The translations under genes and the position numbers were made by a program. Below, one piece after another: positions 5,886 through 13,512 of a DNA stretch of 27,793 nucleotides. Source of the DNA: a virus; the IMG/VR virus record IMGVR_UViG_3300010885_027453, positions 1-27,793 of that record. One strand, 5' to 3'. Each line of letters starts with the position of its first letter. Positions within the stretch are counted from its first letter, which is position 1. The notes under the pieces are model-generated. The model was not told where the DNA came from. It worked only from the letters and a program-made list of their open reading frames with translations, and ran no database searches.

Positions 5886-5911
5886 AGCCCCCCGGCGTAA
5901 ACCGAGGGGCT
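5886..5911 (+). terminator. Terminator-like hairpin between convergent operons
   Basis: AGCCCC (5886-5891) pairs with GGGGCT (5906-5911), with inner pairs CGG/CCG and a CGTAAA loop. It lies 5 bp after the HTH gene stop. The following T tract is poor (ACCTTTG), so a rho-independent role is likely but weak. Confidence 0.45.
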
Positions 5912-5923
5912 GATACCTTTGAA

Positions 5924-5950
5924 CCTATCACCGGGGCTGGATTTGATAGG
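5924..5950 (-). terminator. Inverted repeat at the end of the late operon
   Basis: CCTATCA (5924-5930) is perfectly complementary to TGATAGG (5944-5950), with a 13-bp loop, directly after the phosphoesterase stop on the minus strand. It is a candidate terminator for the late transcript; there is no T run, so it could instead stabilise the mRNA 3' end. Confidence 0.4.
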
Positions 5951-7066
5951 CTATGCCGTCTTGCCCACGTCAAAGTGCCCGCGCTTCCACGTCAGATATT
6001 CCGCCGCCTCTACCAAGTTAAAAAACGGCTTAATGAACCTGACGGGATCATGAGCATAGGCCGGGTCGATCACCGCAGCCATTGACCGCGCCCAGTTGGA
6101 TTCCTTGAACCCCTTTTCCTTGGCGTAATGGTCAAAATCTTTATAGGTCCCAACCCGGAACCCATGACAAAGCCGCGCCGGGTCGTTGTGCCAAATCGGC
6201 ATGTAGCCGCTCGTATGGCGGTGGCCGCAGGCCAGGATGTGGTCCCGGTAGTTGAAAAGGGTTTCGCGAACCAAGGCGTGCGCCGGGTTAAATTGCGAGC
6301 CACCTGGGAAGTCGTGCCGGCAGTTAACGCTAAACTCAACATCACCCGGAAGGACCACGCGCATCCTGGCGCCGACGTTTTCGTATAGGCCCGGCATTTT
6401 CTTCAGCCGGTGGATGACCTCCGACACGTCCCCTTTATGCGTGTTCCATGTGTCATGGTTTCCGCCAACCGTGACCAACCACGGCAATTCCGACAGCAGC
6501 CATTCAATCAGGGTCAGGGCCTGCCGAGACGTGACTTCTTGGTTAGCATACAGCCCCATTAGCCGGCCAACCCAGTTGTTGGTCGAATCCCCAATGTTGA
6601 CCGCCATAAAGCCGGGCGTATCCCGGCATATGGCCACATCCCGCGACAGATCACCCCAGGCGCATCCGGGGTCGTCGATGTGCGGGTCGCCAAAAAACGC
6701 AATTGCTATCGGCCCATCCACATTGACGCGCACCGTCTGGAGCTTGGTCGCCTCTGCATGTGTAGCGCGCTTGGCGTGCCGGTCCGTCAATTGAGCAATC
6801 AGCGTCTCAGCGTCTGGTTCGCCATCGTCCGGTAACGCATCTACCGTGAAAGCGGCAGACTGGCGGCGTGGCTGGAATTGGGTTTCATCGACCGTCAGGC
6901 CGTGGTTTGCCTCAGCGGATCGCAGGCGGTTTCGGATGGAGGGGATAGAGATGCCCAGCCGTCTTGCCGCTTCCGGCCAATATGATTTAATCCCCTCGCT
7001 TAGAATTTCGTGACAGACCTCAATCGTATATTCCGCCAATTCTCGCGACATGGGGGGGGCGCTCAT
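5951..7066 (-). CDS. HTH-calcineurin-like metallophosphoesterase fusion
   Basis: 371 residues from ATG 7066, chosen over the ATG at 7072 because GGAGG lies 8 bp upstream and the start overlaps the Rz1-like stop (ATGA). Residues about 28-50 (YWPEAARRLGISIPSIRNRL) form a helix-turn-helix; a linker follows. The C-terminal domain then carries the full phosphoesterase metal set: GDPHID (Asp127, His129), GD (159-160), GNHD (202-205), H251 and GHRH (281-284). Such enzymes hydrolyse phosphodiesters with two metal ions, including nucleic acid or nucleotide substrates. It is the last gene of the late operon, just after the spanins. A DNA-targeted nuclease or phosphatase is likely; substrate unknown. 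Confidence 0.82.
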   Translation of the reverse strand: MSAPPMSRELAEYTIEVCHEILSEGIKSYWPEAARRLGISIPSIRNRLRSAEANHGLTVDETQFQPRRQSAAFTVDALPDDGEPDAETLIAQLTDRHAKRATHAEATKLQTVRVNVDGPIAIAFFGDPHIDDPGCAWGDLSRDVAICRDTPGFMAVNIGDSTNNWVGRLMGLYANQEVTSRQALTLIEWLLSELPWLVTVGGNHDTWNTHKGDVSEVIHRLKKMPGLYENVGARMRVVLPGDVEFSVNCRHDFPGGSQFNPAHALVRETLFNYRDHILACGHRHTSGYMPIWHNDPARLCHGFRVGTYKDFDHYAKEKGFKESNWARSMAAVIDPAYAHDPVRFIKPFFNLVEAAEYLTWKRGHFDVGKTA

Positions 7067-7338
7067 TTGCATAGCCTCCGCGCTATAGCAGCCCTATCCC
7101 ATCCTTGCCGGCCCCAGTCTCTAGCCGCCGCCTCACCACCCAGAAACGCCGCTAGGTCCGCCCGCTCTTGATCGGTGACGGGCGCCACGAGCCCGCCCAT
7201 AACGTCAGGCTCCGGCTTCAGATCAGCGCACAAACGCGGATCAACAGCGGCGACCGGCAGGTTAACCGGCGGGCTTGAGGGCGTCGAGCAGCAGGCCGTC
7301 AGGCACGCGCTCGCGGATAGGACAGCCAGTCGGATCAT
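7063..7338 (-). CDS. Rz1-like outer-membrane spanin lipoprotein
   Basis: 91 residues from ATG 7338. The start lies inside the Rz-like gene in another frame (77-nt overlap), the classic nested Rz/Rz1 arrangement. A lipoprotein signal is clear: MIRLAVLSASACLTAC with lipobox LTAC (Cys16), followed by a Ser/Pro-rich segment (STPSSPPVNLP) as in Rz1 proteins. It would be lipidated and anchored in the outer membrane, where it pairs with the inner-membrane spanin to fuse membranes at the last step of lysis. It is longer than lambda Rz1 (60 aa), with an extra charged C-terminal domain of about 50 residues that is not typical. Confidence 0.75.
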   Translation of the reverse strand: MIRLAVLSASACLTACCSTPSSPPVNLPVAAVDPRLCADLKPEPDVMGGLVAPVTDQERADLAAFLGGEAAARDWGRQGWDRAAIARRLCK

Positions 7339-7648
7339 AGCGGGTCTCCGTTTTGACGATTGTCTGGATGGCGTTGGCGGATTTGCGGGCGGCCTGGACC
7401 CTGGCGTCGCACATGGCGTCGGCCTCAGAAACGGCCCGTAGAGCCCGTCCCTGCTCCTCACGGCGCAGAGCATCCGCCTGGCGGTAGGATGCCTCCCACG
7501 CGCGCGCTCTGGCCGTCTCGCGGGCGGTTTCGAGGCGGGAGGCGTGAAGGCTGGCGTCAGAAGCCTTCAGGCGCAGGGTCTGGACCCCGGCGAGGGCGAG
7601 GCAGGCCGCGATGACCGGCGCCCACCAGAAGCGAAGCAGGAAGGTCAT
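7262..7648 (-). CDS. Rz-like inner-membrane spanin
   Basis: 128 residues. The N-terminal membrane anchor (residues about 5-25, LRFWWAPVIAACLALAGVQ) is followed by a long periplasmic helix rich in Ala, Arg and Glu (residues 30-95), and a Cys-containing C-terminus (ETRYDPTGCPIRERVPDG). This is the layout of i-spanins, which span the periplasm and contact the Rz1 lipoprotein. The start overlaps the upstream 33-aa gene by ATGA; the 3' part overlaps the Rz1-like gene. It is part of the lysis cassette downstream of the endolysin. Confidence 0.75.
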   Translation of the reverse strand: MTFLLRFWWAPVIAACLALAGVQTLRLKASDASLHASRLETARETARARAWEASYRQADALRREEQGRALRAVSEADAMCDARVQAARKSANAIQTIVKTETRYDPTGCPIRERVPDGLLLDALKPAG

Positions 7649-7746
7649 AGGTCGAACCAGTCATGCAGGAGGGTGCCGCAGATCGTGCCCACGGCGATAA
7701 TCATCACGCCCCAGACCGTCAGGGCGATGAACTCACCGGCGGTCAC
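7645..7746 (-). CDS. 33-aa membrane protein in lysis cassette
   Basis: A very short gene starting at a GTG that overlaps the previous stop (GTGA) and ending on the Rz-like start (ATGA). Nearly the whole protein is one membrane segment (EFIALTVWGVMIIAVGTICG) with a short LLHDWFDL tail. Overlaps at both ends argue that it is translated. It could be a small holin, antiholin or pinholin-like regulator, or only a coupling ORF; position in the cassette supports a lysis role. Confidence 0.55.
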   Translation of the reverse strand: MTAGEFIALTVWGVMIIAVGTICGTLLHDWFDL

Positions 7747-7931
7747 TTGCCCACCGCCTTGGAGCCCACCCACACGTTGCGCGGAATCTGGGCCGGGGTC
7801 TGGACCCGAGGGCGGTATGTCTCCGCGATGCGCTCCAGCTCCGCCGCAACGTCGGTCTGGTTCAGGGTCACCCCGGCAACGCGCTGGATAGCGTCGGCCA
7901 GGATCAGGAGGGTGTCTTCCGAGGGTTTCAT
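7743..7931 (-). CDS. Hypothetical protein in lysis cassette, 62 aa
   Basis: ATG at 7931 overlaps the endolysin stop (ATGA), which is why it is preferred over an ATG six codons upstream. Soluble, mostly helical N-terminal half (TLLILADAIQRVAGV, VAAELERIAETYRP), no membrane segment or signal. No family recognised. It may modulate lysis or be a passenger. Confidence 0.6.
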   Translation of the reverse strand: MKPSEDTLLILADAIQRVAGVTLNQTDVAAELERIAETYRPRVQTPAQIPRNVWVGSKAVGK

Positions 7932-8314
7932 TTGGGGTATTTCTCCCAAGGCAACTCAAAATGAGGCCCGTCGCGGAAGGTTTTCCAATTTCCACCCCAG
8001 GTGATCGGGACGCCCTCATCCTTTGCGGCGGCGAAAACCGTCAGCGCCAGCTTGTCGTAAAGCGGCCAGTCCCATGAGACTTGACCGGCAATGACCGGCG
8101 CCAGATCGACCGCATGGCCGGTGAGGTGCCGGCTGTTCATGGTCTTGGTCGCCCCCTTGGCATAGAGGACCGTTTGCCGTTCGCGGCTCCGCAGGCCTTC
8201 GAGGACGGTGAAGTCGATGGGGCTTTCACCTATGGCCCGCTTGACGACCCTGACGAGATCGGGATGCACTCCCACCAGCCTTTCGAGGGACCGTGGGCCG
8301 AGGGCGTAACTCAT
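7928..8314 (-). CDS. Endolysin, M15-family peptidase (L-alanyl-D-glutamate type)
   Basis: 128 residues. The M15/VanY zinc site is clear: SRHLTGHAVD (SxHxxGxAxD; His63, Asp70) and DGPHFEL with His118 and the likely catalytic acid Asp115. T5-type phage endolysins of this family cut the L-Ala-D-Glu bond of peptidoglycan stem peptides. No signal peptide is visible, so release through a holin is needed; holin candidates lie directly upstream. Length is typical for these small single-domain lysins. Start overlaps the upstream stop (ATGA). Confidence 0.92.
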   Translation of the reverse strand: MSYALGPRSLERLVGVHPDLVRVVKRAIGESPIDFTVLEGLRSRERQTVLYAKGATKTMNSRHLTGHAVDLAPVIAGQVSWDWPLYDKLALTVFAAAKDEGVPITWGGNWKTFRDGPHFELPWEKYPK

Positions 8315-8643
8315 GGTTTCACCTGTGTTGTTGTGGTCGTGGTCACGGTCGGCGGCTCATCATCCCGCTCGACATCGGCCTTCACGCCGTCTTTCCCGGC
8401 GGATAGCCCCAGCTTCATCCCGGTTATGCAGACCAGGGCGACCAGCACCATGAGCGCCGCCGCGATCTGGCCCTGCCCGAGCAGATCAAGCTGCTGTTGT
8501 TGCCGGGTGACAGCCCACGGCCCGCGCCAGATGACGACCCCGTAGCCGACGAAGACTAGCGTCAGGGCCATCCCCGCGCCGATCTGCGCCCAGAACCGGA
8601 GCGACCCGGCTGCGAGCATCGCCGCCCATACGCGCCCGATCAT
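8311..8643 (-). CDS. Putative holin, two membrane segments
   Basis: 110 residues with two hydrophobic segments (about 18-40, WAQIGAGMALTLVFVGYGVV; about 60-80, IAAALMVLVALVCITGMKLG) and a charged, polar C-terminus ending in a threonine run (TVTTTTTTQVKP). Size, topology and position right before the endolysin fit a holin that opens the inner membrane. I do not recognise a specific holin family. Overlaps both neighbours by 4 nt. Confidence 0.6.
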   Translation of the reverse strand: MIGRVWAAMLAAGSLRFWAQIGAGMALTLVFVGYGVVIWRGPWAVTRQQQQLDLLGQGQIAAALMVLVALVCITGMKLGLSAGKDGVKADVERDDEPPTVTTTTTTQVKP

Positions 8644-8921
8644 GGGGGGGGGCGCCGGCGGGGTTTCTCAGGCTCGACGAAATGCCGTTCGAGCAGTTCC
8701 CGAACGTATTTCATTTGCTCCTCAAGGCGGATCAGGGCCTCCGCTGTCCGCCGGTGTTCGGCACTTTCGGATTCCGCCCGCACCTTGACCGCGACCAGAT
8801 CAGCCTGGATGGACTGGTCAGCCTTGTCGGCGGCGTTTACCCGGCCTTCAAGTCGGACCAGCCAGACAACGGCGGGGATGACGGTCGCTCCGAGGGCGAT
8901 GAGTTCGGGATTGATCTGCAT
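8640..8921 (-). CDS. Membrane-anchored coiled-coil protein near lysis genes, 93 aa
   Basis: ATG at 8921 forms TGATG with the tail-fibre stop, so this start is chosen over one five codons upstream. A hydrophobic N-terminal segment (LIALGATVIPAVVWLV) is followed by a long heptad-like helix (residues 22-80, with IRLEEQMKYVRELLERHF) and a Pro/Arg-rich end. Such proteins occur beside phage holins; it may help holin function or be a second spanin-like part. Function unproven. Confidence 0.6.
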   Translation of the reverse strand: MQINPELIALGATVIPAVVWLVRLEGRVNAADKADQSIQADLVAVKVRAESESAEHRRTAEALIRLEEQMKYVRELLERHFVEPEKPRRRPPP

Positions 8922-9862
8922 CAGAACCACACGCACCAGAGCCAGGCGATGTTGCGCGGTCGGTTCTCGCTGCTGTTCTCGGTTCCGCCGGCTGAACCCG
9001 TAGTCTGGCCCGAGCCTGTTCCGCCGGTGACGGTCTGGCCACCAGATCCGATGTCCGTTCTCGCCGATGCGTAGGTGTGTGTATGCGCCGCAAGCTGCCC
9101 GGCCTGATCCGAACCCAGCACCCGGGAGGTGTCGACTGCCCGGCTATCATCCCAGCCCCGCACGAACTCGCCGCGCATGTCCTTCAAGGTCAGGCGCTTG
9201 TTTGCCGAAAAGTCCGCCGCCGCTGAAGCGCCCCGGCTGGACGCGCCGCCCGCACTGTCGAGGATCGGAAACTCGGTGGAATCCAGGGCCCAGATAATGG
9301 CGAACAAGGCGCTGTAGAGCGCGCTGGCGTTGGTCGATCCCGATGCCGCCGAGCCGATGGTGGCCCCGTTCATCTTCAGGGCGCCGGTCGGTGGCGATGA
9401 CTTCATCGTCAGGAAGACTTCGCCGGTCCGGTTCAGCAGGGCGTTCAGGGCCGCTGCGGTCAGGTCCGTCAGGTCAGCCTGGGGCGTGAAGCCCAGCTTG
9501 TCTTCGATGGCGCCATCTGCCAGCTTGTCCGCCGTGATGGCCTCGTCGTTGATGTCCGCCGTCTCAATCCCGCCCGCGCCGGATTCCTCGTTGATCGGAT
9601 CCGCTGCAAACAGGGGCGAGCCCAGATCACCGTTCGACGCAATGATGGTCAGCCGGTAGGTGACCGCCGGGTCGAGATAGACCACCTCGGGAAAGTTCCC
9701 GTAAGCGTCCGCCACGATCGGATAGGCCAATTCCTCGGTCAGGTCGGAGTCGGCATAGACATCCGCCGGTGTCGTGGTTCCCGAGACACGGAAGTAGGCC
9801 TTGCCGCCTGCCAGTTGCACACCGGCATTCGTGAACCGCTTGCCTAGTTGATACGTTTGCAT
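8921..9862 (-). CDS. Tail fibre protein
   Basis: 313 residues. The N-terminal 90 or so residues form a beta-rich virion-attachment-like domain (YQLGKRFTNAGVQLAGGKAY), followed by a trimeric-fibre-like linker (TADINDEAITADKLADGAI). The C-terminal part is typical of collar-type fibre tips: GEFVRGWDDSRAVDTSRVLG, DQAGQLAAHTHTY and the ending NRPRNIAWLWCVWF. It likely contacts the host receptor as a trimer. It is placed far from the spike gene, between the ejection-protein block and lysis genes. No chaperone gene is seen nearby. Confidence 0.85.
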   Translation of the reverse strand: MQTYQLGKRFTNAGVQLAGGKAYFRVSGTTTPADVYADSDLTEELAYPIVADAYGNFPEVVYLDPAVTYRLTIIASNGDLGSPLFAADPINEESGAGGIETADINDEAITADKLADGAIEDKLGFTPQADLTDLTAAALNALLNRTGEVFLTMKSSPPTGALKMNGATIGSAASGSTNASALYSALFAIIWALDSTEFPILDSAGGASSRGASAAADFSANKRLTLKDMRGEFVRGWDDSRAVDTSRVLGSDQAGQLAAHTHTYASARTDIGSGGQTVTGGTGSGQTTGSAGGTENSSENRPRNIAWLWCVWF

Positions 9863-9877
9863 GTTCGGCCCTATGAT
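9848..9877 (+). promoter_or_regulatory. Promoter for the plus-strand gene at 9883 (leaderless layout)
   Basis: TTGATA (9848-9853) and TATGAT (9872-9877), each 5 of 6 to sigma70 consensus, are separated by 18 bp. The expected start point, about 7 nt after the -10, falls on or next to the ATG at 9883, giving a leaderless or nearly leaderless transcript. The region overlaps the 5' end of the opposing tail-fibre gene. Confidence 0.6.
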
Positions 9878-9882
9878 GAGGC

Positions 9883-10104
9883 ATGGAGACAGAAGGCCAA
9901 TTCCGGGTCATTGACCCAGAGACCGGGAAGCCGCGCCCGAGGGGGACGGAAGAGTGGTCGGAAGCCGAGTTTCAGGCTTGGAAGCGCCTGCCCATTTGGG
10001 AGAAGCGCAGCCTGGTCATCACGTTTCCGGCGGTTAACTGGTTCATCGTCGCCGGCAGCCTTGCGGCTATTGTGGCGAGCGGGCTTCTAGGGTCTTTGCG
10101 CTAG
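9883..10104 (+). CDS. Small membrane protein on the opposite strand (moron candidate)
   Basis: 73 residues on the plus strand inside the minus-strand late operon. It fills the 204-bp gap between the tail-fibre start and the end of the large ejection-protein gene, overlapping the latter by 38 bp. The N-terminal 45 residues are soluble and charged (with RVIDPETGKPRPRGTEEWSE); the C-terminus is one membrane segment (residues about 48-70, VITFPAVNWFIVAGSLAAIV). It has its own near-consensus promoter and a close purine stretch (GATGAGG). This is the pattern of a phage moron, such as a superinfection-exclusion or host-envelope protein expressed in the lysogen. No homolog is recognised. Confidence 0.65.
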   Translation: METEGQFRVIDPETGKPRPRGTEEWSEAEFQAWKRLPIWEKRSLVITFPAVNWFIVAGSLAAIVASGLLGSLR

Positions 10105-12784
10105 TCGATTGCGCGGCAATGGCGGCGGATATGGCCGGATCGGCGCGGAACATCAGGGCCGCCCGGCGCCCATACTGTTGTTCAAGGTAGCGGATCACGG
10201 CTTCTGTTGACTGAGGGTCAACGGCCATCCGGGTCAGTTCATCAACCGTGGCCTCATCCACCCCCACCCGGCGGAAGAACAGTTGCGCGGCGTCCATTGC
10301 GGCGCCGATAACGTCACCCCGGACCAGCTTTCCGCCAGCCACCATGCCAGACCGCATGTCGTTGAGGTTGGCGGAGTCGTCCAGGCGCGGAGCCGTCTGC
10401 GAGCCAAAGCGCGGCGCGATGTCGTTGGCGTTCTGCAAGGCCCGGTTTTCCATGGTCAGGGCGTTCTGATATTGCTGTGTCTGGTCGGGGCCGATCAGGG
10501 CGTTCAGCTTTTGCGTCGGGTTGATGCCGGTCGCCATGTCGCGCGCAAACCGAGGCGCCCCCGCCGGGGTTTTGCCCACCTGTTGCTCAATGGCCCTTGC
10601 CGCCACGTTGCGGGCCGCTTGTTGACCAGCCATGCTCAGTGACCGCACGTCTTGGGCGAACAGGCCCGGATCGGTGTTTTCCATCATGGCCGCGCCGACC
10701 GCGTTGGGCTGCGGCGCCCCTTCTGCCGCAATGGCGCGAGCGATCTGCGCCTGCTCTTCCGGGGTAAAGAGGTAGCTTGCCAGTTCCGGGTCGCGTCGGA
10801 CCAGCGTTTCCCAATTCCGGGCCAGCCGGGTGCCGTCGCCAGTCAAGCGGCTGACCACTTCGCCCCGGATGGCCCGCACCGCTTCAGGGCCGGAAAGCTG
10901 TTCGAGGCGTTGCAGGTCTCTGACCAAATCCGGTTTGCCGATGAACGACAGATCACCGCGGCCCAGGATGGCGTTGGACGCATCTTCCGGGGCCACCCAC
11001 AGCCCTGACTGGCCGCTCATCCGTCCGCCCTCGGTCAGGCTTGACACAAGGTCGTCACCCTCATAGAGCCGCCCAAATTGACGCCGGGCGGAAATGGCGT
11101 TGCGCCAGGCGTCAACGACAGCCGGATCGCCCGACACAGCCCCGCGCGTCACAAGGTCGTCGATCTGCCGATCCAGCGCCCGCACTGCCGTTCCAGCGGC
11201 CCCACGCTCCACCCCGTCGCTGCTTTGGGTTAGCTTGGTAATGCGGCTCCTTGCGTCGAACAGGTCGCGAACCGATAGCGTCTGTTGCTCGTCGAGTTTG
11301 GCCAGTTGAGCCGTCACGCGCGGAACCGCCGCCGGATCATAATCCGCCATATCCTCGCGGATGTTGGCCGCAATCTGCGGCCGCTCTCCAATCGGGATCA
11401 TGGCGCGCTGCGGGTCCAGATCGCGGGCGGCTTGATACGCCCGGTCCACAACCGCCTTGTCTCTGGTTCTTGCGGCATTGAGTTGCGCGCTGACCTGCCG
11501 TCCGCCGGCGCCGGCCGGCAAGGCACCTAGGCCGGTCGCAAGCCGATCCTGTTGGGCCGCCATGCGCGCCGCATCGTTGGCCGCGACGACTTCCTGCGGC
11601 TGCGGCGTTGCGGAGACATACCGGCGCGTTTGCTCTCCGATCCGGGCCGGCAAGTCCGTGGCCCGCCTTTCGGCAAAGGTCCGAACCTGATCCCGGCCCA
11701 GTTCCTGACCTGGCGCCCGCGCCACCTTGACCGGCTTTGATGCCGTAGCCCGGATCAGGCCGCGCCCACCTTCGTTGACCACATCCGTCAGGGTTGGGCG
11801 GATTCCGACCGCCTCAAACTCCGCCGCCGCCGCACGCATGGCCGCCGGGTCCTGCGGCGCCCGCTTCCGCAACAGGTCAATCGCCTTGTTGCCGCCTCGG
11901 GCCTGACGGATCGGGCCAGAGGCGCGAACCCCAGTCGCCACCCCGCCGACGAGACCGCCAATGCCCGCGCCGACTTGTTCGCCGGTTTGTCCGCCAATGG
12001 CCTGCCCGACTTCGCCGCCAATGGCTGATGTGACCGCCGGGACCGCCACACTGGCAATCCGCGCCGGGACCGAACCCGGCATGGCCGCGCCCGGTAGCGC
12101 CTGGCCCGCGTAACGCGCAACCTTGCCGCCAACCGTCTGGGGAACGTAGCCGCCGCCCAACTGGTTCAGGCGCCCCTGCGCCGTTGGCTGGGCCGCCGCA
12201 GCCGCAAGACGGTTCTGCGCGTCCCGGTTTCCAAACGCACCCGCCACACTGGAGGCCAGCGCCGCGCCGCCCTGCTGTATCAGATCGCTGACCTTGGGAA
12301 CGCCGGGGCCCTGCATCCGCGAGATTTGGCCGATGGGCCCAAGGCTTAGGGCCATGTCAAGAGTGCCCTGCGCGCCTTCCATGAGGCCACGACGGCCCGC
12401 TCTGCCAACGTCAGACGCCCCGCCCACCGGGACAATGGGATTGCCCGCCTTGGGGTCCGTCAGCATCCGGGGCCCGGCGTCATTGCGGCGCACGTTGCCC
12501 TGATAGTCACGGAAGAACGAACCCACCGGCAGCTTGGCGACGGCCTCGCGGTATTCTCTGGACGTAGGAGGCCCGGCCCGCGACAGGTCAGCGACTTGTC
12601 GGCCCCTGGCGTCGGCAGCCGTGGGGGCTTTGGGCTTGGCGGGCGCCGTCAGGCCCATCCGCTTGTCAAAGTCCCCGCGCGGGACATCGCTGTAGAACCT
12701 GCGATACAGCGCGTCCGCCAACTGCTTGTCGGGCACATCCGCATATTCGGGGTGCTGCTGGCGGAACTGGGCGAGGTTGCTCAT
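10067..12784 (-). CDS. Large DNA-ejection / internal virion protein (P22 gp16-like role)
   Basis: 905 residues. The N-terminus LAQFRQQHPEYADVPDKQLA is a motif common at the start of phage internal virion proteins. A glycine-zipper hydrophobic region follows at about residues 230-295 (with SAIGGEVGQAIGGQTGEQVG and GAGIGGLVGGVATG) that may insert in the membrane; the rest is long helical and charged. Proteins of this kind are packed in the head and ejected first to form a conduit through the cell envelope. It is the last of the ejection block after the gp7-like gene, in the position of P22 gp16, but sequence similarity to gp16 itself cannot be shown here. Start overlaps upstream stop (ATGA). 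Confidence 0.75.
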   Translation of the reverse strand: MSNLAQFRQQHPEYADVPDKQLADALYRRFYSDVPRGDFDKRMGLTAPAKPKAPTAADARGRQVADLSRAGPPTSREYREAVAKLPVGSFFRDYQGNVRRNDAGPRMLTDPKAGNPIVPVGGASDVGRAGRRGLMEGAQGTLDMALSLGPIGQISRMQGPGVPKVSDLIQQGGAALASSVAGAFGNRDAQNRLAAAAAQPTAQGRLNQLGGGYVPQTVGGKVARYAGQALPGAAMPGSVPARIASVAVPAVTSAIGGEVGQAIGGQTGEQVGAGIGGLVGGVATGVRASGPIRQARGGNKAIDLLRKRAPQDPAAMRAAAAEFEAVGIRPTLTDVVNEGGRGLIRATASKPVKVARAPGQELGRDQVRTFAERRATDLPARIGEQTRRYVSATPQPQEVVAANDAARMAAQQDRLATGLGALPAGAGGRQVSAQLNAARTRDKAVVDRAYQAARDLDPQRAMIPIGERPQIAANIREDMADYDPAAVPRVTAQLAKLDEQQTLSVRDLFDARSRITKLTQSSDGVERGAAGTAVRALDRQIDDLVTRGAVSGDPAVVDAWRNAISARRQFGRLYEGDDLVSSLTEGGRMSGQSGLWVAPEDASNAILGRGDLSFIGKPDLVRDLQRLEQLSGPEAVRAIRGEVVSRLTGDGTRLARNWETLVRRDPELASYLFTPEEQAQIARAIAAEGAPQPNAVGAAMMENTDPGLFAQDVRSLSMAGQQAARNVAARAIEQQVGKTPAGAPRFARDMATGINPTQKLNALIGPDQTQQYQNALTMENRALQNANDIAPRFGSQTAPRLDDSANLNDMRSGMVAGGKLVRGDVIGAAMDAAQLFFRRVGVDEATVDELTRMAVDPQSTEAVIRYLEQQYGRRAALMFRADPAISAAIAAQSTSAKTLEARSPQ

Positions 12785-13509
12785 TTGAACAGTCCTAGCG
12801 GGTCTTGTTCAGGGGTGCGGACGGGCTTGGCGGCTGCGCCCGGTTGGGATTTCGCCCGCCACGTTGGCGCATCGGGGAACGGCCTATCAGCGCCCAGCAA
12901 TTCAGCGGAGGCGTTCAGGATCATTTTCCGATTGCGCGTTTTTGTTTGAAGCGTTTTGACCGTATCCCCGCGCTCTGGAAGGTTGGCCTGAATAAAGCGC
13001 CTCGCTTCACTATCCGTCACCGCCGCGCCGGAGAAAATCGGCATTAGAGAACTTTCAAACGACTTGGTGGCTTGCAAATAATCTTGGAAGTCTTGCCCGC
13101 CCCATTTCCGGGCCGCCCAATCGTTGAGCGATCCGTTATCGCCTTTGCCCATGAGCATTGTGGCCCCCCAGTCGCGGTCATAGGGGTTTTCCACCTTGGG
13201 CGAGCCATAGCCTTCGGACCTCGCCAGCGCGCCCATTGCGTTTACAGCGGGGTCTAGGCCGAGCATCAGGCGCGACCGCGTTGCAGCGTCCGCCGTTGAT
13301 GCTGCTGGCGCAGCCTGGATTGTGGTAAATCCGCCCTTTGGACCATAGCGGCCAATCGCTCCGTTCGGCATTTGCATGGCCCCCGGCCCCCATTCAGGAG
13401 CCGGCTTAGGCCCTTGAGCCGCCGAGGCGTCCACCCATTGGGAGCCATCCCAGCGGGCGCTTTGTGCGGGGTTGTTCGGATTGGTGCGGATTTCATTGAT
13501 CTGGGGCAT
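12781..13509 (-). CDS. Putative virion/ejection protein, 242 aa
   Basis: Starts 3 nt after the stop of the preceding gene and overlaps the next by ATGA. An N-terminal low-complexity segment (IRTNPNNPAQSARWDGSQWV, the 'WDGSQWV' type tag seen in phage structural proteins) and Pro/Gly-rich stretch precede a helical domain (residues 75-205, with FESSLMPIFSGAAVTDSEAR). The C-terminus LGLFK is short and polar. Position between the gp20-like and gp16-like genes suggests an internal virion protein; no specific family is recognised. Confidence 0.65.
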   Translation of the reverse strand: MPQINEIRTNPNNPAQSARWDGSQWVDASAAQGPKPAPEWGPGAMQMPNGAIGRYGPKGGFTTIQAAPAASTADAATRSRLMLGLDPAVNAMGALARSEGYGSPKVENPYDRDWGATMLMGKGDNGSLNDWAARKWGGQDFQDYLQATKSFESSLMPIFSGAAVTDSEARRFIQANLPERGDTVKTLQTKTRNRKMILNASAELLGADRPFPDAPTWRAKSQPGAAAKPVRTPEQDPLGLFK

Positions 13510-13512
13510 GGA

